Below, one piece after another: positions 1 to 8,692 of a DNA stretch of 64,000 bases. The stretch spans positions 1-64,000 of the forward strand of contig JACKDE010000003.1 in assembly GCA_020633675.1 (NCBI GenBank). The letters run 5' to 3'. The notes beneath the pieces are model-generated. The model was given only the letters and a program-made list of their open reading frames with translations. It did not search any database and was not told the origin of the DNA. The number at the start of each line of letters is the position of its first letter. The first letter of the stretch is position 1. This DNA is from Deferribacteres bacterium (GTDB lineage: Bacteria; Zhuqueibacterota; Zhuqueibacteria; Zhuqueibacterales; Geothermadaptataceae). Made by a program: the position numbers and the translations under genes.

Positions 1-64
1 CAACAACACGTTGCAGGCAGCGCCTCAAACGCGCCTGAACGTGGGCGTTAGTCCTAATCCTTAA
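1..64 (+). CDS. 3' tail of an upstream gene (uncertain)
   Basis: Only a tail is present, so no function can be given. One frame is open from position 2 to a TAA at 62-64 and ends in the residues RLNVGVSPNP. A second frame is open from position 1 to a TAG at 49-51. I prefer the first because a 7-bp repeat follows its stop almost at once, as at other gene ends in this window. The choice of frame is an inference. Confidence 0.3.
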   Translation, partial: NNTLQAAPQTRLNVGVSPNP

Positions 65-67
65 AAT

Positions 68-84
68 CCCATACCCCATACCCC
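68..84. repeat. Short heptamer repeat (CCCATAC)
   Basis: Two full copies of CCCATAC plus three further bases lie a few bases after the likely stop of the upstream gene. It is the smallest member of a group of intergenic 7-bp tandem repeats in this window. The rest of the gap up to 224 holds only AT-rich sequence that could contain the promoter of the next gene. Confidence 0.6.
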
Positions 85-224
85 AAAAAATCCGCATAAG
101 TCACATTTTGCTTTTGATGCTGGCGATCTTTTGCTATATTTTCCGTTTATCAAAGCCAAAAACTCAAAACGCTTGAACAGGTTGTTACCAAACCTGTCTT
201 TATCGCATCTGCTCATTTGAAAAG

Positions 225-1316
225 TTGTCCGTACAAAAACAGAGTGCTATGAAACAAAAAATCGAAGCGGCGCGCCAGCAACTCGATGTCCATGTGCGCG
301 AGATGGTGCAGTGGCACTTCTCCCCCGAAACCGGTTGCGAATTCTGGCTCGATTATGCTCAAAAACTCGAATTCGATCCGCGCGACGAAATCCACAATTT
401 CGATGACTTGAAAAAGCTCGGCCATTTTGAAGACGAGTGGCTGCGCGGTGGGCCGGTGCGCAGATGGGTGCCCAAAGGCCTGGCCGGCAAACCGGTGTAC
501 GTGTTCGAAACCGGCGGCTCCACCGGCATCCCGAAATCGCGCATCAATATCGAAGATTTCCAGACCGACTATGAGCTGTTCAGCGCCACCCTGTCCGATG
601 CCTCTTTCCCGAAAGGCAGCGACTGGCTGATGCTGGGCCCGACAGGCCCGCGCCGACTGCGGCTGGCGATCGAGCATCTGGCGCAACACCGCGGCGGCAT
701 CGCCTTCTTCGTCGATCTCGATCCGCGCTGGGTCAACAAGCTGATCAAATACAGCAAATTCAAAGAACTGGACGAATACAAAACCCACGTCATCGATCAG
801 GCCCTGAATATTTTGCGCGCCCATGACGGCATCCGCTGCGTCTTTACCACACCGAAGCTGCTGGAAGCCCTGTGCGAGAAAGTCTCGCTGCAGCAGGCCG
901 GCATCAGCGGCATTTTCTGCGGCGGCACCGAAATGAACGCGCAGTTCCACCGTTTTGCGCGCGAAGAACTGGTGCCGGGCATCGACTTTGTGCCGACCTA
1001 TGGCAACACGCTGATGGGGCTGGCCTGCAACAAACCGTTCGATATCAAAGACAACTATGCCATCACCTACTATCCCCCCTCGCCCCGCGCGGTTTTTGAA
1101 ATCGTCCATCCGAAAAATCTCGACCAGAAAGTCGGCTACGGCGAAACCGGCCGGGTGCTGTTGACCACCCTGACCAAGGAATTTTTCATGCCGCGCTTTG
1201 CCGAGCGCGACGAAGGCGAACGCGCCGCGCCGATCGAGCCATACCCGTGGGATGGCGTCAGCAACCTGCGCTTGTACTCGGAATTCCAGCAATCGGTAGT
1301 GGTGGGCGTCTATTAG
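225..1316 (+). CDS. Stand-alone adenylation (ANL/PaaK-like) domain protein
   Basis: Probable acid-activating enzyme of the ANL superfamily that would adenylate a carboxylic acid with ATP. The phosphate-binding loop ETGGSTGIPKSR lies at about residues 95-106, and a YGNT motif matches the A5 region. At 363 residues it stops after the large N-terminal domain and lacks the C-terminal lid with its catalytic lysine, as in the phenazine protein EhpF and LuxE-like proteins. The start could be TTG 225 or ATG 249; neither has a strong ribosome binding site. An ALDH-type reductase and an iron alcohol dehydrogenase follow, which suggests the acid is reduced to aldehyde and alcohol. The substrate is unknown. 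Confidence 0.7.
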   Translation: MSVQKQSAMKQKIEAARQQLDVHVREMVQWHFSPETGCEFWLDYAQKLEFDPRDEIHNFDDLKKLGHFEDEWLRGGPVRRWVPKGLAGKPVYVFETGGSTGIPKSRINIEDFQTDYELFSATLSDASFPKGSDWLMLGPTGPRRLRLAIEHLAQHRGGIAFFVDLDPRWVNKLIKYSKFKELDEYKTHVIDQALNILRAHDGIRCVFTTPKLLEALCEKVSLQQAGISGIFCGGTEMNAQFHRFAREELVPGIDFVPTYGNTLMGLACNKPFDIKDNYAITYYPPSPRAVFEIVHPKNLDQKVGYGETGRVLLTTLTKEFFMPRFAERDEGERAAPIEPYPWDGVSNLRLYSEFQQSVVVGVY

Positions 1317-1444
1317 GTCTGCATGAGGCCTGCCTTGTCCAGGGGATGTGAAAAACGATGAAGAAAAATCGCTGAGTGAGCGGTCAGCGATCATCAATCA
1401 AACCGCTCGGTTGCAACAAAACTATTTCAGGAGGGAGAGAAAAC

Positions 1445-1906
1445 ATGAGCTCTGTACTCAATTTCGTTCGATTGCCTCACGTTCTCATTTTGCTGTGGGC
1501 TGTGCTGCGTCTGGGTGTCAGCCAGTTCGGCGGCATGGATTACGCACCGCGTGGCAGCGGCTTTTTCTCGCTGGTCTGGCTCACCACCATCAGCTGCTTG
1601 TTCTGGGGCGCCTTGTCGGTCAGCGTTAAAAAGTATGACTGGAAAGGCACGCTGCTCTCAGGCGCTTTAATCGCGTTGTGGGCCCAAATTCTGATTTTTG
1701 TGTTCACAATTTTCAGCTTTGCAGCAGGCTGGAGCAATTCTTTTTACATCCACCCGGATGCGCTCAATCTGCCACCCGGCGAAGCCGTAACCTGGAGCGT
1801 GATTTTCAGCGGCCGTTTCGTCGGTATGATCATCAACGTGATCATCGGTGCGATCGTTGCCGCCATTGGCCGTATGTTGGCCAAGTGGGCGCCAACGCCG
1901 GCATAA
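1445..1906 (+). CDS. Small four-helix membrane protein
   Basis: A 153-residue hydrophobic protein with about four predicted membrane helices (roughly residues 8-22, 36-58, 67-93 and 117-143). A strong AGGAGGGAGAG site lies just before ATG 1445, which decides the start over an upstream in-frame ATG at 1376. I do not recognise a family. It sits between the adenylation-domain gene and the ALDH-like gene on the same strand. A hairpin follows it, so it may end a transcript. Confidence 0.75.
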   Translation: MSSVLNFVRLPHVLILLWAVLRLGVSQFGGMDYAPRGSGFFSLVWLTTISCLFWGALSVSVKKYDWKGTLLSGALIALWAQILIFVFTIFSFAAGWSNSFYIHPDALNLPPGEAVTWSVIFSGRFVGMIINVIIGAIVAAIGRMLAKWAPTPA

Positions 1907-1948
1907 GGCTTGTCGCACATCCTATTGCTTATTGTTTGTCAAAGATTG

Positions 1949-1985
1949 CAGGGGCATGGATCATCATGCCCCTGTGTTTATATTG
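1949..1985 (+). terminator. Hairpin after the small membrane protein gene
   Basis: A perfect 10-bp stem (CAGGGGCATG paired with CATGCCCCTG) with a 6-base loop starts about 40 bases after the stop codon. It is followed by a T-rich but interrupted tract. It could be an intrinsic terminator, or an attenuator ahead of the ALDH-like gene at 2005. Confidence 0.55.
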
Positions 1986-2004
1986 GTGAAATTTTGATCT
2001 AAGC

Positions 2005-3453
2005 ATGCAAGAATCCATGACGCATATTCCGATTTTGCGGGCGGGAAAGCCCTATTACAGCTTGAGTACTGCTCGTGTGCCGCATTTTCAAACCGGCGAG
2101 GCTGTCGCACATGTCAGCCAGGCCAATCGCGGCATCATTGCCAAAGATTTTATGCAGGCACGCCGCAACCAGCACATTCTGCAAGCGCTATCCGTCGATG
2201 CGTTGCTGGCGATTTGCCAAAAGGCTGCGGATTTGTACGAAAAAGCGGATCTGCCGCTCGGCGAAGCAATGCAAAGCCCGGAAGCCTACATCCACTCGCT
2301 CTCATCGACCACCGGCATGCCGGAGTCGCTGTGCCGCAAAAACATGGCGAAAATCACCCTGGTGCTGCGCGAAATGCGCGCTGTGCTTGGTGGCCTGACC
2401 CGAGATCTCGATCTTGGCCTGCTCGATAGCGGCTGGAGCCGCACCAACGGCGCTACGCTCAGCTTTGCCAGCCAGGCCAACGTACTTGGCGCCATTTTGC
2501 CAAGCAATTCTCCCGGCGTGCATGGTTTGTGGCTGCCGGCTGTGCCGCTTAAAGTGCCGCTGGTGCTGCGGCCTGGCAGTCAGGAGCCCTGGACGCCCTA
2601 TCGCATTGCACAGGCCCTTTTAAGGGCAGGTCTGCCACCGGAAGCGTTGAGCTTTTACCCGTCGGACTATTCCGGCGCGACCGAAATTTTATTGCGCAGT
2701 GGCCGTTCCATGCTGTTCGGCGATCAAAAAACCGTGCAGCCCTGGCGGCACGACCATCGCGTACAGATTCACGGTCCGGGCTGGAGCAAAGTCATCATCG
2801 GCACAGACAAAATCAACGACTGGGAGCAGTACATCGATGTAATCGTCACCTCGGCGGTGGCCAACGGCGGACGCTCCTGTTTGAATGCTTCCGGTCTGTG
2901 GGTGCCGAAGTATGGCCGCGAGATCGCCGAGGCTGTGGCGAAGCAAATGGCACAGATCGAAGCGCGCGCTATGGACGATCCGCATGCTGAAATCGCCGCT
3001 TTTGCAAACTACCAATTCGCGCGCATGGTCTCGGACAGCATCGATGCGCAACTCGCTGGCGGCGGTGCACTTGATGTCACCGAAAAAATTCGTGGCAGCT
3101 CGCGTTTTGTCGAGGCATTTGATACAGCCTTTTTGCTGCCGACGACAGTTTTTTGCAAAAACACAGGCCACAGCCTGGCGCAATCCGAATATCTGTTCCC
3201 GTTCATCAGCGTTGTCGAAGCCCCGCAGCAGGACATGCTGGCCGAGATGGGCAATACGCTGGTGGCAACGGCGATCACTGAAGATGCCGATTTCATTCGC
3301 GATTTATTTGCTGCGCCCAATGTCGACCGCTTGAACATCGGCCCCATCCCGACCATGCACATCAGTTGGGATCAACCGCACGAAGGCAATCTCTTTGAAC
3401 ACCTCTATCGGCAACGAAGTCTCCAGATCTCAAAAGAATACACCGTTGCATAA
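2005..3453 (+). CDS. ALDH-fold acyl reductase (LuxC/EhpG-like)
   Basis: Aldehyde dehydrogenase superfamily protein of 482 residues. The nucleophile is visible as Cys292 in GGRSCLNASG. The nucleotide-binding stretch around residues 165-195 matches the ALDH pattern, but the usual lysine is an arginine (VLRPGSQEP). The usual ELGG segment with the general-base glutamate is replaced by HGPG at residues 256-259. Loss of that glutamate is typical of CoA-acylating or acyl-reducing members, which do not hydrolyse the thioester. I infer that it reduces an activated acyl group to an aldehyde. The iron alcohol dehydrogenase starts 23 bases downstream. The start could also be ATG 2017. Confidence 0.75.
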   Translation: MQESMTHIPILRAGKPYYSLSTARVPHFQTGEAVAHVSQANRGIIAKDFMQARRNQHILQALSVDALLAICQKAADLYEKADLPLGEAMQSPEAYIHSLSSTTGMPESLCRKNMAKITLVLREMRAVLGGLTRDLDLGLLDSGWSRTNGATLSFASQANVLGAILPSNSPGVHGLWLPAVPLKVPLVLRPGSQEPWTPYRIAQALLRAGLPPEALSFYPSDYSGATEILLRSGRSMLFGDQKTVQPWRHDHRVQIHGPGWSKVIIGTDKINDWEQYIDVIVTSAVANGGRSCLNASGLWVPKYGREIAEAVAKQMAQIEARAMDDPHAEIAAFANYQFARMVSDSIDAQLAGGGALDVTEKIRGSSRFVEAFDTAFLLPTTVFCKNTGHSLAQSEYLFPFISVVEAPQQDMLAEMGNTLVATAITEDADFIRDLFAAPNVDRLNIGPIPTMHISWDQPHEGNLFEHLYRQRSLQISKEYTVA

Positions 3454-3476
3454 TCACAACCGGCATCCTTTTCATC

Positions 3477-4622
3477 ATGAGTTTTGAATTTCAACTGACC
3501 ACCCGGGTCGTGGTCGGCGAAAATACCGTTGAGCGCCTTGGAGAAATGGCGCAAGCGCTTGGCGCCAGCCATGTGCTGCTGGTGACCGATCCCGGTTTGG
3601 TGGCGGCCGGGCATGTCACACGCGCAGAAACTTCGCTTAAAAAGGCCAATATCGCATTCACTCTCTTCGATGCCATCGAAGAAAATCCGACTACCCGGCA
3701 TGTGGCGCACGGGACCCTGTTTGCCCGAGAGATCGGCAGTATCGATTTGATCATCGGCCTGGGTGGTGGCAGCGCTATGGATTGCGCCAAAGGCATCAAT
3801 TTTCTGCTCACCAACGGCGGGCAGATGGAAGACTATTGGGGCACCGGGAAAGCGAGCAAGCCCATGTTGCCCTCCATTGGCGTGCCAACCACCGCCGGTA
3901 CCGGCAGCGAGGCCCAATCGTATGCGCTGATCTCGCAGGAAAAGACGCATATAAAAATGGCGTGCGGCGATAAAAAAGCGCTGTTCAAAACGGTCATACT
4001 CGATCCGACGTTGCTTGCCAGTGTGCCGAGAGAAGTCGCCACCGCCACTGGACTTGATGCGCTTTCGCACGCGCTGGAAAGCTATGTATCAACTGCCAAA
4101 ACGCCCTTCTCGCAAATGCTGTCACGCGAAGCCTGGCGTTTGCTGAGCGGAGCATTTGCAACATCCTTGCAAAATCCAGCAGACCTGCGTGCCCAAACCG
4201 ATATGATGCTCGGCGCGCACTACGCGGGCGCTGCAATTGAAAACGCCATGCTCGGAGCAGCTCACGCTTGCGCCAATCCGCTGACCGCGCGTTTTGGCAT
4301 CACCCACGGACTGGCGGTCGCGGTGATGCTGCCTGCCGTGATGCGCTTTAATTTGCCGGAAGTAGGTGAGGCTTACCAGCAATTGCTCGATTGCACAAAA
4401 CCATTTGAAGGTGCCGTGCGTCGTGAAGATGATGCCCTGGCGGCACAGTTCACTGCGCTGCGCGCGCTTGCCGGGGCGCCACCGTCATTGGAACGGATGG
4501 GCATTCCGGCAAACGTGCTGTCGGAGCTGGCCACAGACGCCGCCAAACAATGGACCGGGCGCTTCAATCCGCGCTCCTTGACGGAAGTTGACTTTTTAGA
4601 ATTGTATCGAGAGGCGTTTTAA
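3477..4622 (+). CDS. Iron-containing alcohol dehydrogenase
   Basis: Group III alcohol dehydrogenase of 381 residues, full length for the family. The GGGSAMDCAK nucleotide-binding motif lies at about residues 96-105. The four metal ligands are at the expected places: Asp194 and His198 in GLDALSHALE, His263 in AAHACANP, and His277 in GITHGLAV. It interconverts an aldehyde and an alcohol with NAD(P)H. Its position right after the ALDH-like gene suggests a two-step reduction of an activated acid. The next gene starts immediately after its stop. Confidence 0.9.
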   Translation: MSFEFQLTTRVVVGENTVERLGEMAQALGASHVLLVTDPGLVAAGHVTRAETSLKKANIAFTLFDAIEENPTTRHVAHGTLFAREIGSIDLIIGLGGGSAMDCAKGINFLLTNGGQMEDYWGTGKASKPMLPSIGVPTTAGTGSEAQSYALISQEKTHIKMACGDKKALFKTVILDPTLLASVPREVATATGLDALSHALESYVSTAKTPFSQMLSREAWRLLSGAFATSLQNPADLRAQTDMMLGAHYAGAAIENAMLGAAHACANPLTARFGITHGLAVAVMLPAVMRFNLPEVGEAYQQLLDCTKPFEGAVRREDDALAAQFTALRALAGAPPSLERMGIPANVLSELATDAAKQWTGRFNPRSLTEVDFLELYREAF

Positions 4623-5771
4623 ATGATTCTTTGCGTCATTCAAATACCACGGCTGCTCCGTTGGCTACTACCTGTGATTCTGCTGATCCTTCTTTCGGGC
4701 AGCCAGTCTTTTGGGCAAAAAACCATTCCGGGCGATGACTGGCCGCTGTTTCGCGGTGATGCTCAGCAGACCGGTGTCGCACATACCACGCTGCCCGAAA
4801 ATCCTGCTGTTTTGTGGACGTTTCAGGCCGGGGATATGTTCGAAGCCTCCGCGGTAATCAGCAACAACCTCGTTTACGCTGCATCTCTGGACAGCAATGT
4901 GTATGCGTTGCAATTTGATACAGGCCAACTTCTGTGGCAATTGAAAGCCGCTGCTGGCTTAAAAGCTTCGCCGTCAGTTCATCGCGGCACGGTCTTTATC
5001 GGCGATGAATCCGGGCTGTTCTATGCCATCGATGCAAGCACGGGCAAACTGAACTGGACGTTTGAAACTAACGGCGAAATCATGTCTGCCGCCAACTTTT
5101 ATGGCAAATTCGTGCTGTTTGGCTCCTACGACAACCACCTGTACGCGCTTGATGCCAAAACAGGCGCGCTGAAATGGAAATTCGAAACCGCCGGCTACGT
5201 CAACGGTATGCCATCGATCTATGACGGCAAAGTCGCGATTGCAGGCTGCGATGGTTTGCTGCGCTTGTTTGAAATTCAAGACGGTGGCGAATTGAGTCAG
5301 ACAGAAGCAGGGGGCTACGTTGCCGCTGGCGTGGCCATCTGGCAAAACTTCGGCTATTTCGGCAATTTCGAAAACCAGGTCCGAAGCTATGATCTCGACA
5401 AGGCCGAGCCGTTGTGGCTGTACAGGCACCCGCGGCGTCATTTTCCATTCTATTCTTCCGCTGCCGTCACCGATAGCCTGGTTGTGGTTGGCGGCCGCGA
5501 CAAAATGCTGCACGCCCTGCGCCGCAAAACCGGCGAGTCGCTGTGGACCTTTGGCACGCGCGCAAAAATTGATTCATCGCCAGTGATCGCGGGCCGGAAC
5601 GCGTATTTTGGCAGCACCAGCGGCACGCTCTATGCCGTCAATCTCGACACCGGCCAGTCCGCCTGGGAATTCGATACCGGTGCGGGCATCGCGTCGTCGC
5701 CAGCTATCGCAAAAAGCCGGCTGGTGATTGGCAACGACGATGGTGTGCTGTTTTGCTTTGGCAGGAAGTAG
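4623..5771 (+). CDS. Exported PQQ-like beta-propeller protein
   Basis: A 382-residue protein with an N-terminal signal peptide ending near GSQSFGQ, then repeated blades of the form LYALDAKTGALKWKFETAG, typical of PQQ-like/BamB-type propellers. No complete quinoprotein dehydrogenase active site is evident, so a binding or scaffolding role is as likely as catalysis. The ATG touches the stop of the alcohol dehydrogenase gene, so the two are probably co-transcribed. A second propeller gene lies at 7311, one gene further on. Function is unknown. Confidence 0.85.
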   Translation: MILCVIQIPRLLRWLLPVILLILLSGSQSFGQKTIPGDDWPLFRGDAQQTGVAHTTLPENPAVLWTFQAGDMFEASAVISNNLVYAASLDSNVYALQFDTGQLLWQLKAAAGLKASPSVHRGTVFIGDESGLFYAIDASTGKLNWTFETNGEIMSAANFYGKFVLFGSYDNHLYALDAKTGALKWKFETAGYVNGMPSIYDGKVAIAGCDGLLRLFEIQDGGELSQTEAGGYVAAGVAIWQNFGYFGNFENQVRSYDLDKAEPLWLYRHPRRHFPFYSSAAVTDSLVVVGGRDKMLHALRRKTGESLWTFGTRAKIDSSPVIAGRNAYFGSTSGTLYAVNLDTGQSAWEFDTGAGIASSPAIAKSRLVIGNDDGVLFCFGRK

Positions 5772-5878
5772 ACACAGCGCAGGGTCATGGATCGGCGTGC
5801 CACCACCGCCAATTGTATTGGCTGTCTATGCTCTTCAAAACCCCAACTTACACACAAAAATAACCGAGATTTTCTGTT

Positions 5879-7225
5879 ATGTCACAATTTAAAAAAACGC
5901 AAGCTGAACCGGCTACGGGGAAACAACCATCGAAAAGCACCGAAGTTGGCAGTGTTTTCGTTTCCAACTATCCTCCCTACTCGTTTTGGCAAAAAGATGA
6001 GACTGAGAAAATAGCCAGGCTTCTTCAGCAAAAGCCATCCGGCGAGCAGAGTTTAGGGCTGTACATGCACATCCCTTTCTGCCGGAAGCGTTGCAAGTTT
6101 TGCTATTTCAAAGTGTATACCGACAAAAACAGCCGCGATATTCAGGGCTATCTCGATGCGTTGGCGCGCGAAATCGAAATGTATAGCGAGCAGCCGGCCG
6201 TTGCAGACAGACCGTTGAAGTTTGTCTACTTCGGCGGCGGCACGCCTTCCTATATCAGTGCCAAGCATTTGCAAACGCTGGTCGATCGCGTCAATCAGGC
6301 GCTGCCGTGGGCGGGCGCTGAGGAAATCGCCTTTGAATGCGAGCCCGGCACGCTGACGCAGACCAAACTCGAGGTCATCAAAAAGATCGGCGTGACCCGC
6401 CTGAGCCTGGGTGTGGAGAATTTCAGCGATTTTATCCTGCAAGAGAACGGCCGCGCGCATGTTTCGAAAGAGATTTATCGTGTACTACCCTGGATCAAAC
6501 AGCTCGGTTTCGATCAGCTCAACATCGATTTGATCGCCGGCATGGTTGGTGAAACCTGGGAAAGCTGGCGCGACGGTATCGAAAAAACCATCGACATCGA
6601 TCCGGACAGCGTGACCATTTACCAAATGGAGCTGCCGTTCAACACCGTGTATTCGCAAAGCTATCTGCATGGTGAATCGGAAATTAAGATCGCCGACTGG
6701 GATTTAAAACGCGACTGGCACGATTATGCCATTGACCGGCTGAGCGAGGCGGGCTACGAAGTATCAAGCGCATATACCATGGTGAAGAAGGACCAAAATG
6801 TGCGCTTCGTCTATCGTGATTCCGTTTGGCAGGGTTGGGACATGCTCGGAACGGGCGTCGCTTCATTCGGCCATCTCAATGGCAGCCATGTGCAGAACAC
6901 AGCTAACTGGGAGCAGTATTTGCGCCAGGTGGATGAGGGCACGCTGCCACTCAGCCGCAGCTATGCGGCCACGGCGACCGAACGCCTGACCCGCGAAACG
7001 ATTTTGCAACTCAAGCTCGGCAAGCTGAACCCCGACTATTTCCGCTCAAAGTTCGGTGTGGATATCCTGGAACAATTTGCTCAACCATTCCGGGAACTGC
7101 AGGCAGAAGGCTTTTTAAGCTTGTCGGACAATGCTGTCACGCTGACCCGCACCGGCTTGCTGCAGGTCGATGCGCTGTTGCCAAGATTTTATGAACCCAA
7201 ATATCGAAATGCGCGATATACCTAA
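5879..7225 (+). CDS. HemN/HemW-like radical SAM protein
   Basis: Radical SAM enzyme of the coproporphyrinogen-oxidase-like family, 448 residues. Cys68, Cys72 and Cys75 form the CxxxCxxC site for the 4Fe-4S cluster, followed by the YFGGGTPS SAM-binding motif near residue 112. The fourth cysteine of true HemN (CxxxCxxCxC) is absent; the sequence reads CRKRCKFCYF. This pattern resembles HemW and the class C radical SAM methylases/cyclopropanases of natural-product pathways. It lies between two propeller genes and before a TonB receptor, with no haem-biosynthesis gene nearby, so I doubt a HemN role. Substrate unknown. Confidence 0.8.
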   Translation: MSQFKKTQAEPATGKQPSKSTEVGSVFVSNYPPYSFWQKDETEKIARLLQQKPSGEQSLGLYMHIPFCRKRCKFCYFKVYTDKNSRDIQGYLDALAREIEMYSEQPAVADRPLKFVYFGGGTPSYISAKHLQTLVDRVNQALPWAGAEEIAFECEPGTLTQTKLEVIKKIGVTRLSLGVENFSDFILQENGRAHVSKEIYRVLPWIKQLGFDQLNIDLIAGMVGETWESWRDGIEKTIDIDPDSVTIYQMELPFNTVYSQSYLHGESEIKIADWDLKRDWHDYAIDRLSEAGYEVSSAYTMVKKDQNVRFVYRDSVWQGWDMLGTGVASFGHLNGSHVQNTANWEQYLRQVDEGTLPLSRSYAATATERLTRETILQLKLGKLNPDYFRSKFGVDILEQFAQPFRELQAEGFLSLSDNAVTLTRTGLLQVDALLPRFYEPKYRNARYT

Positions 7226-7310
7226 ATCCGGCTTCCGATCCGAACTTTTCGAACGCACAAAGGATTTGTTCGTCTGCTTTGGAAAATCATTCAACAAACG
7301 AGGATCGAAT

Positions 7311-8555
7311 ATGAAATACTCAACATACCTGCTTGGGATAATTTATTTAGGTCTCGCTTTCAGCGCTCTCGTGTATGCCCGGCCAGTCCTTCGCGGACAC
7401 CCTGACGATTGGCCGCAATGGCGCGGGCCGAATAGAGATGGCATTTCCGCAGAGAAAGGCATCTTGAAAAGCTGGGACGACAGTGGTCCCGAAACCATTT
7501 GGCGCGTTGCCTCTGGTGACGGATATGCTGGCATTGCCGTTGCGAATGGCCGGCTTTTTACTGCCTGGGGTGAAGGAAGATCGGCTTATCTGGTTTGTTA
7601 TGATGCGGCAACCGGTAAGCAGCTTTGGAAAACCAAACTGGGAGCCAACTCCTTTCTCGATCAGGGCAATGGGCCGCGCGCCACACCGCTGGTTGATGGC
7701 GATCTGGTTTATATGATCGACGGCTTCGCCAAGCTTTTCGCCGTGCGTGCGCAGTCTGGCGACGTTGCCTGGCAGCGTGATCTGGAGCGCGAATACGGGA
7801 GCCGCGTACCGCGTTGGGGCTACTCCAGTTCGCCGATGGTGCTGGGTGACAAGCTGATCGTCACTGTGGGCGGCAAGAGCGACTATGCCTACATGGCTTT
7901 CAACAAGGCCAATGGGGCGGAAATTTGGCACGCGGGCAACGATGAGCCCGGCTACTCATCGCCTATCTTGGTCACGATCGCCGGGACGCAGCAGCTCATC
8001 TTTTTCAGCGCGAGCGGTTTGCACGGCGTGTCGCCTGCAGATGGGACCATCTTTTGGAAATATGGTTGGCGCACCAGCTACGATGTCAACGCCGCCAATC
8101 CGATATTCATCGGGCCGGACAAAATTTTTATCTCTTCGAGTTACGGCACCGGCGCTGCGGTCATTCAAATCAGCAAGAACGGCAACCAGTTTAGCGCTGA
8201 AACGGTTTGGAAAAACCGTATCATGAAAAACCATTTCAATTCTTCGGTGCTGTGGAAGGGCTACATTTATGGTTTCGATAACGGCATTTTGAAATGTATT
8301 GAGGCGCAAACCGGTGAGGAAATGTGGAAAGCGCGCGGCTTTCAAAAAGGTCAACTGATTTTGGCAGACGGCCATTTGATCGTGCTTGGCGAACAAGGTA
8401 TGCTGGCGGTTGCAGAGGCAACGCCAAAAGCGTACATCGAAAGGGCCAGATCAAAAGTGCTCTCCGGGCGGTGTTGGACCATGCCGACATTGGCAAATGG
8501 CATATTGTTCGTGCGCAACCAAAGTGCGATGCTTGCACTCAAATTTTCAAAATAG
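7311..8555 (+). CDS. Exported PQQ-like beta-propeller protein
   Basis: A 414-residue protein with a signal peptide followed by a WPQWRGPNRDG motif, which commonly opens PQQ-like propeller proteins, and then repeated blades with LVCYDAATGKQLWK-type sequences. The start at ATG 7311 is set by a GAGGA site eight bases upstream; a longer reading from 7170 would overlap the radical SAM gene. It is related in fold to the proteins at 4623 and 29750. It probably acts in the periplasm. Ligand and partner are unknown. Confidence 0.85.
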   Translation: MKYSTYLLGIIYLGLAFSALVYARPVLRGHPDDWPQWRGPNRDGISAEKGILKSWDDSGPETIWRVASGDGYAGIAVANGRLFTAWGEGRSAYLVCYDAATGKQLWKTKLGANSFLDQGNGPRATPLVDGDLVYMIDGFAKLFAVRAQSGDVAWQRDLEREYGSRVPRWGYSSSPMVLGDKLIVTVGGKSDYAYMAFNKANGAEIWHAGNDEPGYSSPILVTIAGTQQLIFFSASGLHGVSPADGTIFWKYGWRTSYDVNAANPIFIGPDKIFISSSYGTGAAVIQISKNGNQFSAETVWKNRIMKNHFNSSVLWKGYIYGFDNGILKCIEAQTGEEMWKARGFQKGQLILADGHLIVLGEQGMLAVAEATPKAYIERARSKVLSGRCWTMPTLANGILFVRNQSAMLALKFSK

Positions 8556-8692
8556 CCTGATTTGCCTGCATTTTAAAAAGATGGTTGGTTTTCAGCACTT
8601 ATCGTTTTACATTAAACGCTTTTTCATGCAGCAAGTCGAGTTGATGGATTTGCCATTATCGCAATTTGAAACGTTATGAGGTGGAGAAGGAA

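Noticed and set aside
213..1397. Long minus-strand open frame over the first gene
   Set aside because: It mirrors the adenylation-domain gene, has no ribosome binding site or family resemblance, and the plus-strand frame carries clear motifs.
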